Origin: an uncultured Chlorobiaceae bacterium
GTDB lineage: Bacteria > Bacteroidota > Chlorobiia > Chlorobiales > Chlorobiaceae
DNA: 42,626 nt
Assembly (NCBI GenBank): GCA_903895195.1
Contig: CAITSZ010000014.1
Coordinates: forward strand, 1 to 42,626
Reading direction: 5' to 3'
Shown here piece after piece: positions 33,134 through 42,217 of this stretch (positions are counted from its first letter, which is position 1; each line of letters starts with the position of its first letter). The notes under the pieces are model-generated. The model was not told where the DNA came from and made no database searches. It saw nothing but the letters and a program-made list of their open reading frames with translations. The position numbers and the translations under genes were made by a program.

Positions 33134-34363
33134 TTAAAACTGCCTCGACAAGCCAACCTGAATACTGCTTGCCTTAAATGGGGTTAGTCCTTTATCCCCA
33201 CTCCCATACAAACTCCATTCAGCACGCTGCTCATACTGCTCATATTTGACATCGACCAGCCAATCCTTATTAATTTGTTTGCTCACCTTCAACCCAAGGG
33301 TTATAGCTCCGTAAGCCGACAAACGCTGGTCTTCGGAATAATAAACAGCATTAGCCGGAGGAGGTGTTGGTTGCGTCGGGTCTGCTTTTTCAGCTCTTCC
33401 GACAGAGACATAAATATCAGCCTCACTTTGTGTATAGAGCCTGAGAAGTGGCGTAACCGTCCAGCCTTTATATAATGGCTGAACATACTCAGCATCCAGC
33501 GTATTCGCCCTGATACCAAAAGTATCGGAATAATACCGGTATGACAGATGGACGGTCCCATCAGTACCATTATCATCAAAATGATGGTTCCAGCGAGCTA
33601 AGGCCGTTAAAGCGTTGCGTTCCCGTGGCCGGTTGTCATTGAGCTTATAAGGGTCCGAGTAATAACCGCTTCCCTTGGAATACCCGAAATTGAGCTGAAC
33701 AATATCCTGTGGAGTTAACACCCTTGTAACCCCGATCAACCCGGTTGTCACCTTTTTTGTCTCATCAATAGCAGGGTTGTTAACTGGATTGATTGAATCA
33801 TTGTTAAAGCTGCCGCCGAGAGTAAGCGTTGTGTTTTTGTCTTCAGTCGATAGACTCCCTTGAAGAGAAAATCCCCGGGAGATATAATCGGACTCTTTTG
33901 AATAGGATGTACCAATATTTACGCTTCCTTTTGAAAAATAACGTGTCAGCTGAACATCGACTGCTTGCCGGAAATCTTTCATCGTGGTCAAACCGGAGGA
34001 GTGATAAGCCGGAGATGCACCTGAAACGGAATCGGAGGTGTAGCTCGTTCCTATGGACCATTTCCCTGCAACAGGCACCAGAGCACTCACTGAGTAGGCA
34101 TTAACACCGATCCTGTCCTGGAAACCACTGCCTGATGTTCCCGAAGCCGCAACGGAAGAAGCTCCGGATATCGTATTAATGACACTGGTGCTTCCTGTAG
34201 CAGCTATCTCCTGACTGTCTTGATAATGAAGATATTTGAAGCTGACAACTCCTCTTTCCGGTGGAGCTGCAGCATTGGCAAACTGAAGTGACGGCAACGC
34301 TAACGCTGCTGTTGCAAAAGCAGCACCAAAAACTTTTGATTTCGTTGTTGAAAACGATCCCAT
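33134..34363 (-). CDS. DUF3570 outer-membrane beta-barrel protein
   Basis: 409 residues. A signal peptide (AFATAALALPSLQFANA, cleavage near residue 32) precedes a long series of alternating strands ending in a C-terminal aromatic (VGLSRQF), as in outer-membrane barrels. Strands such as VVSFKYLHYQDSQ and LSYRYYSDTFG match DUF3570 proteins. The gene follows the DUF4266 lipoprotein gene by 24 bases on the same strand, the usual pairing. Such pairs often lie near FAD:protein FMN transferase (ApbE) or thioredoxin genes, but neither is seen here. Transport or redox role unknown. Confidence 0.82.
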   Translation of the reverse strand: MGSFSTTKSKVFGAAFATAALALPSLQFANAAAPPERGVVSFKYLHYQDSQEIAATGSTSVINTISGASSVAASGTSGSGFQDRIGVNAYSVSALVPVAGKWSIGTSYTSDSVSGASPAYHSSGLTTMKDFRQAVDVQLTRYFSKGSVNIGTSYSKESDYISRGFSLQGSLSTEDKNTTLTLGGSFNNDSINPVNNPAIDETKKVTTGLIGVTRVLTPQDIVQLNFGYSKGSGYYSDPYKLNDNRPRERNALTALARWNHHFDDNGTDGTVHLSYRYYSDTFGIRANTLDAEYVQPLYKGWTVTPLLRLYTQSEADIYVSVGRAEKADPTQPTPPPANAVYYSEDQRLSAYGAITLGLKVSKQINKDWLVDVKYEQYEQRAEWSLYGSGDKGLTPFKASSIQVGLSRQF

Positions 34364-34387
34364 AAATAACCTGTTTTGAAGTTTATG

Positions 34388-34627
34388 TCAATTGCATCCG
34401 CAACCACCGCCGCCAACGCCCGACCCGCCGGAGGCACCCTCTTTGCTGCTGTAGATATGTTCAGTAAAAGCATTATCAAGTTTATCCCCCTCAAAGGTCA
34501 TTTCAGGCCTCGCAAGAGTCGCTTTCTCCCAGGGCTGAACAGCAGTTCCCAGTGCACACCCCGACAAGCCAAGCATGCTCATCAACAGCAAAGCATACAA
34601 TGATATTTTGATTATATCTCTGTTCAT
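34388..34627 (-). CDS. DUF4266 lipoprotein
   Basis: 79 residues. Lipoprotein signal with lipobox LSGC (C24), then GTAVQPWEKATLARPEMTF, the core pattern of DUF4266, and a Gly-rich tail ending GGGGCGCN. The Cys-rich end is characteristic of the family and may bind a metal or form disulfides. GGAG lies nine bases before the ATG on this strand. Cotranscribed with the DUF3570 barrel gene. Confidence 0.85.
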   Translation of the reverse strand: MNRDIIKISLYALLLMSMLGLSGCALGTAVQPWEKATLARPEMTFEGDKLDNAFTEHIYSSKEGASGGSGVGGGGCGCN

Positions 34628-34810
34628 CGTTTTTTCTCCAATGGAGTATATTGTTCATTTGATTCCTTCCACCCAACCCCTTACAGCATAAACCCTTGTG
34701 AAGTTAATCACTCCAAATAAAATATTCCAATATGCAAAAACATTTCTTTTGCATACAGGCAATTTTTATTATTTCTTAAGATTCGGGTTCTAATTCCAGT
34801 CGCCATAACC

Positions 34811-34855
34811 TTCCATTAGTCCTATAAGACCTGTAAGTCCCATAAGCCCTATTCC
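34811..34855. repeat. 9-bp tandem repeat, copy 3
   Basis: Five units in register: TTCCATTAG, TCCTATAAG, ACCTGTAAG, TCCCATAAG, CCCTATTCC. This is the clearest of the three runs in the window. Confidence 0.7.
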
Positions 34856-34894
34856 CTAACAAAGCCCCCAACTGCAAATTTTTAAAAATAGATC

Positions 34895-34951
34895 AAAAAA
34901 ACCACTGTACCGGAACGCTTATTCTGTAGGTTCCGGTACAGTGGTTTTTTT
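34895..34951 (-). terminator. Strong hairpin terminator of tolB
   Basis: A perfect 22-bp inverted repeat, 34895-34916 against 34930-34951, with a 13-base loop. The outer arms are A7 and T7, so it reads as a stem plus U-run on both strands. It lies 32 bases after the tolB stop codon on the minus strand. Confidence 0.85.
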
Positions 34952-34982
34952 CAATAATAGGTCCAGCCTATGTAACCTGTTA

Positions 34983-36299
34983 CTACTTTCTGAACAACGA
35001 CCATGATGGCTGCATCTCTTCGCCGTCACCCTGCAATAAACGCCTCTGATTATCGCCGGTCGAATTCATGACAAATAATCTTTTCTTTCCCTGACGGCTG
35101 GAGGAAAATACAATCATTTCACCATCAGGCGACCATGATGGATGTTCGTTTTCTCCTGATTTTTTTGTCAACTGCTGTAGCCCCGTTCCATCAGCATTGA
35201 TGACAAATAAATCAATTTCACCTTTGCTTTGCATTGTTGAGTATGCAATTTTATCACCGGCAGGTGACCATGATGGCTGCGTATTATACTTTCCATTAAA
35301 AGTAAGCCTCAGAACCTCTCCAGACTGGATATCCTGGACAAATATCTGAGGTGCGCCGTTTCGCGACGAAACAAATGCCATTTTACTGCCATCCGGAGAA
35401 AATGTTGGCGAAACATCTATCCCCCGGCTGTTGGTAACCCTTCGTGAAATAGAGCCGTTAGGCTTTACAAGATAGATGTTCTGATCACCTTCAAAAGATA
35501 GGGTTGTCGCCACTTCGTTGTTGTTTCTCCAGCCGGGGGCAATGCTTACGCCACTTTTACTCGCGGCAGCTGTTTTCTTCTCTGCAAGGTTTTTTATATA
35601 GAGCGTCGGCCGACCGGAAGTGAAATCAGTGTAGGCAAGATAACGGCCATCAGGGGAGAGCGATGGTGTCAGAGTGATCGAGCGGGAATTGGTCAGTTGC
35701 TCTAAACCCTGGCCATCAAACTCACATTCGTAAATCTCTTTATATCCGGTTTTATTTGAAACAAAGACAATCTTGCTGCCGAAAAGCGACTTTTTACCAG
35801 TAAGAAGCTCAACAAGATCCTCACAGAATGCATGGCCGATAGAACGAAGCTGCTCCTCTTTGCCACTATAGGTTTTTTTCAGCAGAGGCTTTGCGCTTGC
35901 AGTTTCGTAAACTTCTGCATCAAAATTGATGTTGCCTGATTTTTTTGATACACGACCCCCGGCATAAACTTCCCCGCCTACAGAATTAAGAGCTCCGAAA
36001 TTAATACTCTCGCTCTTATTGTCGTTTACCACCTTTATGTTGAGTGGGGGAGAGATCAGCGTGAAAAGCTTTGTAAAATCCAGACCGTCACGTATAACCC
36101 TATCAAGATTCTGAGCCCACTCACTATCCCTTTTCCCCTCGGCATCGGGTTTGCCGAGTACCAGGGCAATTTTACCCGACCCTTCCTTGCGAATCGCTAT
36201 ATATTCACCTGCCTCAGCAGCACCAAGGTACAGGGGAGTAATAAAAAGAGAACATAAAACAATAATAATGCCGGAAACGGCATGCCTGGTAAATGTCAT
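34983..36299 (-). CDS. tolB: TolB-type translocation protein (periplasmic beta-propeller)
   Basis: 438 residues, usual for TolB. Signal peptide ending AAEA before GEYIAIR, an N-terminal alpha/beta domain (about 30-160), then six-bladed beta-propeller repeats with the S-PDG-xx-(L/I)-A-Y/F-x-S pattern (SLSPDGRYLAYTDF, TFSPDGSKMAFVSSRN, SWSPAGDKIAYST, SWSPDGEMIVFSSSR). TolB links the Tol-Pal system to the outer membrane and is needed for envelope integrity and division. The other tol genes are not adjacent here. Confidence 0.88.
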   Translation of the reverse strand: MTFTRHAVSGIIIVLCSLFITPLYLGAAEAGEYIAIRKEGSGKIALVLGKPDAEGKRDSEWAQNLDRVIRDGLDFTKLFTLISPPLNIKVVNDNKSESINFGALNSVGGEVYAGGRVSKKSGNINFDAEVYETASAKPLLKKTYSGKEEQLRSIGHAFCEDLVELLTGKKSLFGSKIVFVSNKTGYKEIYECEFDGQGLEQLTNSRSITLTPSLSPDGRYLAYTDFTSGRPTLYIKNLAEKKTAAASKSGVSIAPGWRNNNEVATTLSFEGDQNIYLVKPNGSISRRVTNSRGIDVSPTFSPDGSKMAFVSSRNGAPQIFVQDIQSGEVLRLTFNGKYNTQPSWSPAGDKIAYSTMQSKGEIDLFVINADGTGLQQLTKKSGENEHPSWSPDGEMIVFSSSRQGKKRLFVMNSTGDNQRRLLQGDGEEMQPSWSLFRK

Positions 36300-36609
36300 G
36301 GTGATAGTAACAATCTTGAATATGAAAAGGAGGTTTCTGGTGATCTTGGCAAATTTATTTCAAACACTGGCTAGCTCTCGAAAATGTACCTTTTTTTAGC
36401 CATATCGAAAAACTATCCCGGCGCACTTCCCTGATAACTGGTTCTCATAGTTTCAATTTCTTTCTTGCCCCGTGCATGTTTTTCAGTGTATTATCGTATA
36501 AAACGTTATTATAATTTTTTGGTAAACTATCTTTTTTACCCCGGCATGTTCCAGCCATTCCGGGTTGAAACCTCCAGAGAGTTAATTAGCCGCCAATCTC
36601 AATATCACG
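36300..36609. other. Divergent intergenic region, tolB / rodA
   Basis: 310 bases between two divergent genes, so it must hold both promoters. I could not choose convincing boxes. A GTG-started 19-codon ORF with AAGGAGG before it (around 36328-36400) is noted but not called. Confidence 0.45.
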
Positions 36610-37833
36610 ATGGAAAAACAAAGCAAAATTGATTTATGGTTTCTGGTTCCGATGCTGGGAATTATAGGTATCGGACTGATGGCGGTCTATAGTGCAACCC
36701 ACGGATCTGGTGATCCAACCTTGTTTTACCGTCAGTTCTCCTGGAGCTTGATAGGAATTGTTGTTGTGTCGTTTGTCTACTCTCATGATGTTCGTGTTAT
36801 CCGTGATAACGCTTATATCTTTTATGCGATAGGAATTATTCTTTTGATAGCGGTATTGGTCGTCGGTAAAAAAGTTGGAGGGAATACAAGCTGGATAAAA
36901 ATTGGCTTTTTCAGTTTTCAGCCATCCGAAATTGCTAAAATGTCCACCATTCTTGCTCTTGCAAGATTCCTCTCAGATGACGAAACTGACATCCGGTCGT
37001 TACCCCATTTTTTTATCGCTCTCGGGCTTGCTTTTTTCCCGGCAATGCTGATCATTTTTCAGCTTGATATGGGTACAACGATTACATTTCTGTCATTTAT
37101 TGCCCCTATGCTTATTGTTTCAGGATTTGATCTTTATGTCCTCATGTTGCTTGCCTTTCCCCTCATTCTGATGATCAGCGGTTTTTTCAATATTTATTTT
37201 ATTATCGCATCTGCGCTCATTCTCTTTGCAACGCTTGTTATTTATCGTAAGAAATTTCAGCTTCATCAATTGATTGTTATATGCTCAGGTTTAGCTACCA
37301 GCCTTTTAACACAAAAGTATGCCACCAGCATTCTCAGGCCCCATCAGATCGATAGAATTCAGACATTTCTGGATCCGATGAACGATCCTCAGGGAGCCGG
37401 ATATAATGTTATCCAAGCAAAAATAGCAATTAGTTCAGGAGGATTGTTGGGGAAAGGGTTTCTTCATGGAACACAGACTCAACTGCGATTTATTCCGGCA
37501 CAGTGGACAGATTTTATTTTTTGTGTTATTGGTGAAGAGTTTGGTTTTATTGGAGCGGTGCTCTTGCTATCACTCTATCTGACGCTGATACTCAGGTTGA
37601 TCTGGGCCATATTTTCCATTAAAAACCGCTTTGTTGAGCTCACGCTTACCGGATATGTATCGCTCTTATTTATTCATATTGTTATCAATACAGGTATGAC
37701 CATTGGTCTTATTCCTGTCATTGGCGTTCCTCTGCCATTTGTCTCGTATGGAGGCTCTTCCTTGATTGGAAATATGATTATGGTAGGGCTTGCGCTGAAC
37801 TTTTCCCGAAACAAGCGGAATCTGGGGTATTAG
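36610..37833 (+). CDS. rodA: RodA/FtsW-family peptidoglycan glycosyltransferase (SEDS)
   Basis: 407 residues with about ten membrane helices. The early [20 protein letters not shown], the [22 protein letters not shown] loop, and the terminal [15 protein letters not shown] are classical SEDS signatures. RodA polymerises glycan strands in the inner membrane during cell elongation, normally with a class B PBP. The sequence is nearer RodA than FtsW in length and in the QPSEIAKMS region. The PBP partner is not in the window. Confidence 0.9.
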   Translation: MEKQSKIDLWFLVPMLGIIGIGLMAVYSATHGSGDPTLFYRQFSWSLIGIVVVSFVYSHDVRVIRDNAYIFYAIGIILLIAVLVVGKKVGGNTSWIKIGFFSFQPSEIAKMSTILALARFLSDDETDIRSLPHFFIALGLAFFPAMLIIFQLDMGTTITFLSFIAPMLIVSGFDLYVLMLLAFPLILMISGFFNIYFIIASALILFATLVIYRKKFQLHQLIVICSGLATSLLTQKYATSILRPHQIDRIQTFLDPMNDPQGAGYNVIQAKIAISSGGLLGKGFLHGTQTQLRFIPAQWTDFIFCVIGEEFGFIGAVLLLSLYLTLILRLIWAIFSIKNRFVELTLTGYVSLLFIHIVINTGMTIGLIPVIGVPLPFVSYGGSSLIGNMIMVGLALNFSRNKRNLGY

Positions 37834-37880
37834 GGGAGCACTGAACGGCAGACACCAGTGTTGAGCTGGAGAAAAAAAAA

Positions 37881-38291
37881 GCTGAAACCGAAGCTATAAG
37901 CCGAATTCTGTGGATTACCAGGGCTTAACCTGATAAAACTGCAGCCATTTATCTAATGCGGCTTACCCGAAAACTCTCCTTGCGGATTTGAGCGGGCCAC
38001 TCTTATCCCCCCGAGAGGAGAAAGTTTTCCTATTTAGCCTTGCTTCGGGGAGGTTTGCCAAGCACACTACATTACTGTAATGTCTGGTGGTCTCTTACAC
38101 CGCCGTTTCACCCTTACTCCGGTTGCCCGGAGCGGTTTGTTTTCTGTTGCACTATCTGTGATAATCGGCTTGCGCCGTCATCCCCAGGCTTGAGTCCCCT
38201 GGACTCTCGACCGGCACCCTGCCCTGTGAAGTTCGGACTTTCCTCCGCCATAGCCTGTGCTATACGGCGACTGCACACTTCTGGTTTCAGC
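37881..38291 (-). ncRNA. rnpB: RNase P RNA (bacterial type A)
   Basis: About 411 bases on the minus strand. The universal RNase P core GGAGGAAAGTCCGAACTTC then ACAGGGCAGGGTGCCGG lies at the 5' side (about 38255-38208), and the 3' end contains ACAGAATTCGGCTTATAG. Terminal helix P1 is visible: GCTGAAACC (38291-38283) pairs with GGTTTCAGC (37889-37881). It is followed on this strand by a run of nine T residues (37880-37872), a likely transcription stop. The RNA is the catalytic subunit that removes 5' leaders from pre-tRNAs. It sits between rodA and the zinc-ribbon gene. Confidence 0.95.
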
Positions 38292-38322
38292 TTGTCAAAG
38301 AACCATACGTCCTGAATGCTTC

Positions 38323-39123
38323 TCAGCCTTCAGCCTCTTCAAAGAGTCTTTCATGAACCACAATTCTACCGCATGACTCGCAAAGATAGAACCCGCCTTG
38401 AACAATCATGGTATGACGATTGGTAGGAACCCTGGTATTGCATCCCGAACATGCATTCCGATTCAGTCTTACAACTGCATTCTGCAACGTTCCGCTTCTC
38501 AGGTGGTCATACTTGTCGAGCAATCTTACAGCTTCAGTCTGAATAATCTTTCTCTGTTCCTTGACCTTTTTTTTCAGGGAATCAACGTCTTCTGCAGTTT
38601 CAATAACAATACTGTCCAGTTCCTCTTTTTTGACAGAAAGCTGTTTGGTCAAGTCTTCAAGCTGTTGCAGCAGAACATCGTCAGGCATCATCTCTTCAGT
38701 AATCTCGTCATAACGGTTCTCAGTAATCAGCTGGCGCCCTTTTTTCTGGATTTCCAGAGCCCGCTGTTCAGCATGAACAATATCCTGAAGCTGAATCTCT
38801 CCCTGGGCTATCTCCTTTTCTTCATATTCTATCTGTTTGGAGAGAGCGTCATATTCCTTGTTATTACGGGCAAGAGTCTGTTTTTCCTTAAAGTTCAGGA
38901 TCTTGTTTTTACACTCATGGATGCTGTCGTGCAGTTGCTGTCGCAGCTTCATGCGATCGTCAGCTGTTTTCTTTCGTGATTCGATCTGGCGACTGGTGAA
39001 TCTAAGGTCTTCATCCAGAGCCGTAATTTCCTCCGGAAGCCCTTTCTGTAAGCTGACTATGCTTTCTATTTTGTTATCAAGGTGCTGAAGCTTGACAAGT
39101 AGGTTTATTTTGGTATGATCCAC
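38323..39123 (-). CDS. C4-type zinc-ribbon coiled-coil protein (DUF164-like)
   Basis: 266 residues. A long antiparallel coiled coil (about 10-190; LQHLDNKIESIVSLQKGLPEEI, ARNNKEYDALSKQIEYEEKEI) is followed by a C-terminal zinc ribbon with CSGC (225-228) and CESC (248-251), ending CGRIVVHER. This matches the C4-type zinc-ribbon family (DUF164/FlgN-like), present in most bacteria and of poorly known function; a nucleic-acid role is often proposed. The gene is 32 bases upstream of rnpB on the same strand. Confidence 0.85.
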   Translation of the reverse strand: MDHTKINLLVKLQHLDNKIESIVSLQKGLPEEITALDEDLRFTSRQIESRKKTADDRMKLRQQLHDSIHECKNKILNFKEKQTLARNNKEYDALSKQIEYEEKEIAQGEIQLQDIVHAEQRALEIQKKGRQLITENRYDEITEEMMPDDVLLQQLEDLTKQLSVKKEELDSIVIETAEDVDSLKKKVKEQRKIIQTEAVRLLDKYDHLRSGTLQNAVVRLNRNACSGCNTRVPTNRHTMIVQGGFYLCESCGRIVVHERLFEEAEG

Positions 39124-39284
39124 TACGGCTGATGTTTTGGATTATTAAAGCATAAAAAAAAGCACCTTCTCAGGAAAAGGTGCATGCCTGTGTGTTGTGT
39201 GTGTGTAAAAGTCAGACTGAACAAAATCGACTGTTGAGATATTGCTTAGCGTCCTTGCGTGCATATCGCGGGGAATATTGTTTG

Positions 39285-39366
39285 TGCCCGAAAGGAGACT
39301 CGAACTCCTACACCTTGCGGCGCGCGTCCCTGAAACGCGTGCGTCTACCAATTCCGCCATTCGGGC
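39285..39366 (-). tRNA. tRNA-Leu, anticodon CAG
   Basis: Reads GCCCGAA...TTCGGGC with a 7-bp acceptor stem and discriminator A. The D-arm region GGCGGAATTGGTAGACGC, anticodon stem CGCGT/ACGCG with loop TTCAGGG (anticodon CAG), a long variable arm (CGCCGCAAGGTGT) typical of class II tRNAs, and T-loop GTTCGAGTC are all present. No CCA is encoded. It decodes CUG. It lies downstream of rpmG on the same strand. Confidence 0.95.
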
Positions 39367-39429
39367 ATTGTGGTATGCTCAGACCGGAACACTAAGCACC
39401 CTCTTTTTGCTGTACGAGCAAAGTTCAGC

Positions 39430-39612
39430 TTACTTAATCTCCTTATGCAAGGTGTGCTTCTTCATATTTGGATTGTACTTCTTCAAGATAAGACGTTCGG
39501 TGGTATTTTTCTTGTTTTTTGTGGTTGTATATCTTGAAACTGTCTGCCCTTCTTTTTTGGCTTCAGTGCATTCAAGTGTAATAACGATTCTGTTTTCTTT
39601 TCCTTTTGCCAT
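39430..39612 (-). CDS. rpmG: Ribosomal protein L33
   Basis: 60 residues: [22 protein letters not shown]...[33 protein letters not shown], matching L33 throughout, including [10 protein letters not shown]-x-L-KKYNP and the basic tail. It has one cysteine rather than the two CxxC pairs of the zinc-binding form, so it is the zinc-independent type. L33 is a small protein of the 50S subunit near the E site. Confidence 0.95.
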   Translation of the reverse strand: MAKGKENRIVITLECTEAKKEGQTVSRYTTTKNKKNTTERLILKKYNPNMKKHTLHKEIK

Positions 39613-39760
39613 GGTAACACCAATCAGGTATGAGTTGTATAAGAGTTGAGAATATAAGCCCTGTCAGCTGATTTTGCAAGTTATGGGTTTTTTCTTTCCG
39701 TGATAACAGGAGAAAAGCTATTTTTGACTTCTCTATAACACTTTAAACGGTAACGAACCC

Positions 39761-41014
39761 GTGCTTGACAGTAAAATATTTCAATATACCGCCAATACGC
39801 TATGCTGCGTTAACGTTAAACTTGATGGACTTGCCGGTACTTTCGGAACTCCTCTTTTTGTCACTTCCCGGCAAAGTCTTGTGGAAAGCTTCATGGCATT
39901 TGAGCGTGCTTTCGAAACGTTACCACATTTTACCTGTTATTCGGTAAAGGCAAACTTTAATCTCAGTGTTATCAAAACCTTTGCCGAACTTGGTTGTGGT
40001 TGCGATGTCAACTCCGGGGGCGAGCTCTATCGTGCACTCCAGGCCGGAGTTTCTCCTGACCGGATTATTTTTGCCGGTGTAGGTAAAAAACCCGAAGAGA
40101 TTGCCTATGCACTCCAAAGCGGAGTCCTTATGCTCAAGGCTGAGTCATACTCGGAACTCAAGGCCATTAATCGTATTGCCGGCGAGCTTGGTAAAAAAGC
40201 CTCCGTAGCGATACGAATCAATCCGAACGTAACCGCTGAAACCCATCCCTATATTACCACTGGTGATAGTAAAGAAAAGTTCGGTATTGACGAAGCGGAG
40301 TTGCCCGAGGTATTCTCTTTTCTTACTCAATTGCAGAACGTAAAGCTTGTCGGGCTCGATATGCATATCGGTTCGCAGATTTTCGACCCGGAATATTATG
40401 TGGCGGCAACCACCAAGCTCCTCACTATTTTGAATGCAGCGAAAGCCAGTGGCTTTGCTATTGAGTTTCTGGATATTGGCGGAGGGTTCCCGGTAACCTA
40501 CGATCCGCAGAAACCAGCCACACCGATTGAGCACTTTGCCGACAAGCTGATTCCAATGCTTCTCCCTACCGGCATAAAAGTCATTTTTGAACCCGGACGT
40601 TACCTCGTTGCCAACGCATCGGTGCTCTTGACCAGAATTCTCTATAAAAAGCGCAATCACACAGGCAAAGAGTTTTTTGTTGTTGATGCCGGAATGACTG
40701 AACTGATTCGTCCTGCGCTCTACCAGTCGCATCACGAAATTCAGTCGGTCACCCATCATGAGAACACCATTATCGCTGATGTTGTTGGTCCAGTCTGTGA
40801 GTCGAGTGATTTCTTTGCCAGACACAGGGCAATTCCGGATGCCCAGGAAGGGGAGCTGCTTGCAGTAATGTCCTCAGGGGCTTATGCCGCAGTGATGGGT
40901 AGCAACTACAATGGCCGGTTACGCCCTGCGGAAGTTATGGTGGATGGAAGCGAGGTGACGCTTGTTCGAAAACGTGAAACCTATGAACAGCTTGTTCAGA
41001 ACGAACTTTTCTGA
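39761..41014 (+). CDS. lysA: Diaminopimelate decarboxylase
   Basis: 417 residues from a GTG. The PLP lysine is in CYSVKANFN near residue 65; the glycine-rich phosphate loop GGGFPV, the substrate-binding FEPGRYLVANA, and the C-terminal barrel motif GPVCESSDFFAR (cysteine contributed across the dimer) and GAYAAVMGSNYNGRLRP are all present. It converts meso-diaminopimelate to L-lysine, the last step of lysine synthesis. The start lacks a clear binding site; an out-of-frame ATG lies nearby but does not lead this frame. Confidence 0.95.
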   Translation: MLDSKIFQYTANTLCCVNVKLDGLAGTFGTPLFVTSRQSLVESFMAFERAFETLPHFTCYSVKANFNLSVIKTFAELGCGCDVNSGGELYRALQAGVSPDRIIFAGVGKKPEEIAYALQSGVLMLKAESYSELKAINRIAGELGKKASVAIRINPNVTAETHPYITTGDSKEKFGIDEAELPEVFSFLTQLQNVKLVGLDMHIGSQIFDPEYYVAATTKLLTILNAAKASGFAIEFLDIGGGFPVTYDPQKPATPIEHFADKLIPMLLPTGIKVIFEPGRYLVANASVLLTRILYKKRNHTGKEFFVVDAGMTELIRPALYQSHHEIQSVTHHENTIIADVVGPVCESSDFFARHRAIPDAQEGELLAVMSSGAYAAVMGSNYNGRLRPAEVMVDGSEVTLVRKRETYEQLVQNELF

Positions 41015-41069
41015 AGAGTTCAGCTTTCAGAGAGAAAACATCTTTGTCGGTTCAGCCTCTGCTGCTCGT

Positions 41070-41939
41070 TTAATGATGGATGTTATTAAAAATTCGAAGG
41101 GTGGCATCGGCCATGTTCAAGGTATAGAAATGAATACCCTTGATATTATGGTCGATCAGCTCCTGCACCTGACTGGTAGCCCACTCGATACCGATTGATG
41201 CGACCTCTGTATCGTTTGCGGCATTCATGACTTTTGATAACAGCGGAGCGGGGACTCTGGCACCGAGTGCCAGTTCCGACATTCTGATCATCCCTTTTTT
41301 CGTCGTGATCGGCATGATGCCGGGGATAATGGGAACGGTAATGCCGGCGATGGCACAACGTTCTACAAAGTCAAAATAGTCCCGGTTGTCAAAAAAGAGC
41401 TGGGTCACAATATAGTCGGCACCTGCATCAATTTTTTCTTTCAGATACTCAATCTCTTTCATTCTGTTAGGCGTCTCAGGGTGCCCTTCCGGAAACCCCG
41501 CAACCCCGACACCAATAGCAGGATAGCTGGTTTTAATAAACCCGACAAGATCTATGGCATGAGGGAAATCCTTGATGGCTTCTTCAATCGTAGCCACTCC
41601 CGCAGGTTTGTCACCTCTCAGGGCAAGGACGTTGACTATGCCGTTTTCCTGATAGTTTTCAAGAATCGTACCCGTCTCCTCTCTGTCGGAAGAAATGCAG
41701 GTCAGATGAGAAACAACGGTCAGCCCGGTCTCTTTCTGAATCCTTGTAACCAGATCATGGGTTCTTGAACGCGTTGAACCGCCAGCGCCATACGTAACGC
41801 TCACATACGAAGGATTAAGAGGGGATAGCGCAGCAATGGTTTCAAAGAGCTTTTCCCAATCCTCATCTTTCTTGGGTGGAAAAAACTCAAAGCTGAATAC
41901 AGGTTTTACGGCAGCGTTTAGAATCTCTTTGACAAGCAT
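41070..41939 (-). CDS. metF: 5,10-Methylenetetrahydrofolate reductase
   Basis: 289 residues. The FAD-barrel signatures are clear: VFSFEFFPPKKDEDW, YVSVTYGAGGSTRSRTHDL, VVSHLTCISSDREE, LALRGDKP, IGVGVAGFPEGHPE, DYIVTQLFFDNRDYFDFVERC and PIIPGIMPIT. The enzyme reduces methylene-THF to methyl-THF for methionine synthesis. It ends IKGIHFYTLNMADATLRIF, also conserved. It converges on lysA with a 55-base gap. Confidence 0.96.
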   Translation of the reverse strand: MLVKEILNAAVKPVFSFEFFPPKKDEDWEKLFETIAALSPLNPSYVSVTYGAGGSTRSRTHDLVTRIQKETGLTVVSHLTCISSDREETGTILENYQENGIVNVLALRGDKPAGVATIEEAIKDFPHAIDLVGFIKTSYPAIGVGVAGFPEGHPETPNRMKEIEYLKEKIDAGADYIVTQLFFDNRDYFDFVERCAIAGITVPIIPGIMPITTKKGMIRMSELALGARVPAPLLSKVMNAANDTEVASIGIEWATSQVQELIDHNIKGIHFYTLNMADATLRIFNNIHH

Positions 41940-42152
41940 CTCAGATAAAAAGGATTAAAGGCTCAATTAAAAAACAACAATATACGGTTCTTTAAGATAT
42001 CGTTTTAATGCGTTTTGCAGGTTCGTCAATGGTTTGAGTACTTTTTTTTACCTTTTATTGCTCAGATATTCTCTCAGATAGTATATAGGTATTGGTTTCT
42101 GCCAATAGTCCGATGATCCGATTGAAGGAGTATAAAGTTTTCTGCCAAAGAG

Positions 42153-42179
42153 CAAAGGCACTGGAGTCCAGTGCCTTTG
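42153..42179 (-). terminator. Hairpin terminator after the PEP-CTERM gene
   Basis: A 12-bp perfect stem, CAAAGGCACTGG / CCAGTGCCTTTG, with a 3-base loop, 39 bases after the end of the minus-strand PEP-CTERM ORF. A short T-rich stretch follows on that strand (GCTCTTTGG). It is a good candidate terminator. Confidence 0.6.
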
Positions 42180-42217
42180 TTTATAAAGATATCCGTTATT
42201 ATTCAAAGGCGTAATTA

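Larger units (their letters stand above)
34628..34982. other. Intergenic region with 9-bp repeats and terminator
   Basis: About 350 bases between DUF4266 and the end of tolB. It contains a 9-bp repeat run and a long perfect inverted repeat that terminates tolB (both listed separately). No coding ORF is supported. Confidence 0.55.

Noticed and set aside
36328-36400. A 19-codon GTG ORF with AAGGAGG in the tolB leader region
   Set aside because: Too short, no recognisable sequence, lies on the opposite strand of a leader; chance is as likely.
38040-38315. A 91-codon plus-strand ORF
   Set aside because: It lies inside the complement of RNase P RNA and has no coding character.
38398-38979. A 193-codon plus-strand ORF opposite the zinc-ribbon gene
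   Set aside because: It is antisense to a well-supported protein gene and has a hydrophobic, low-complexity translation typical of shadows.
39145-39360. ORFs of about 70 codons on both strands over the tRNA region
   Set aside because: They run through tRNA-Leu and are chance reading frames.
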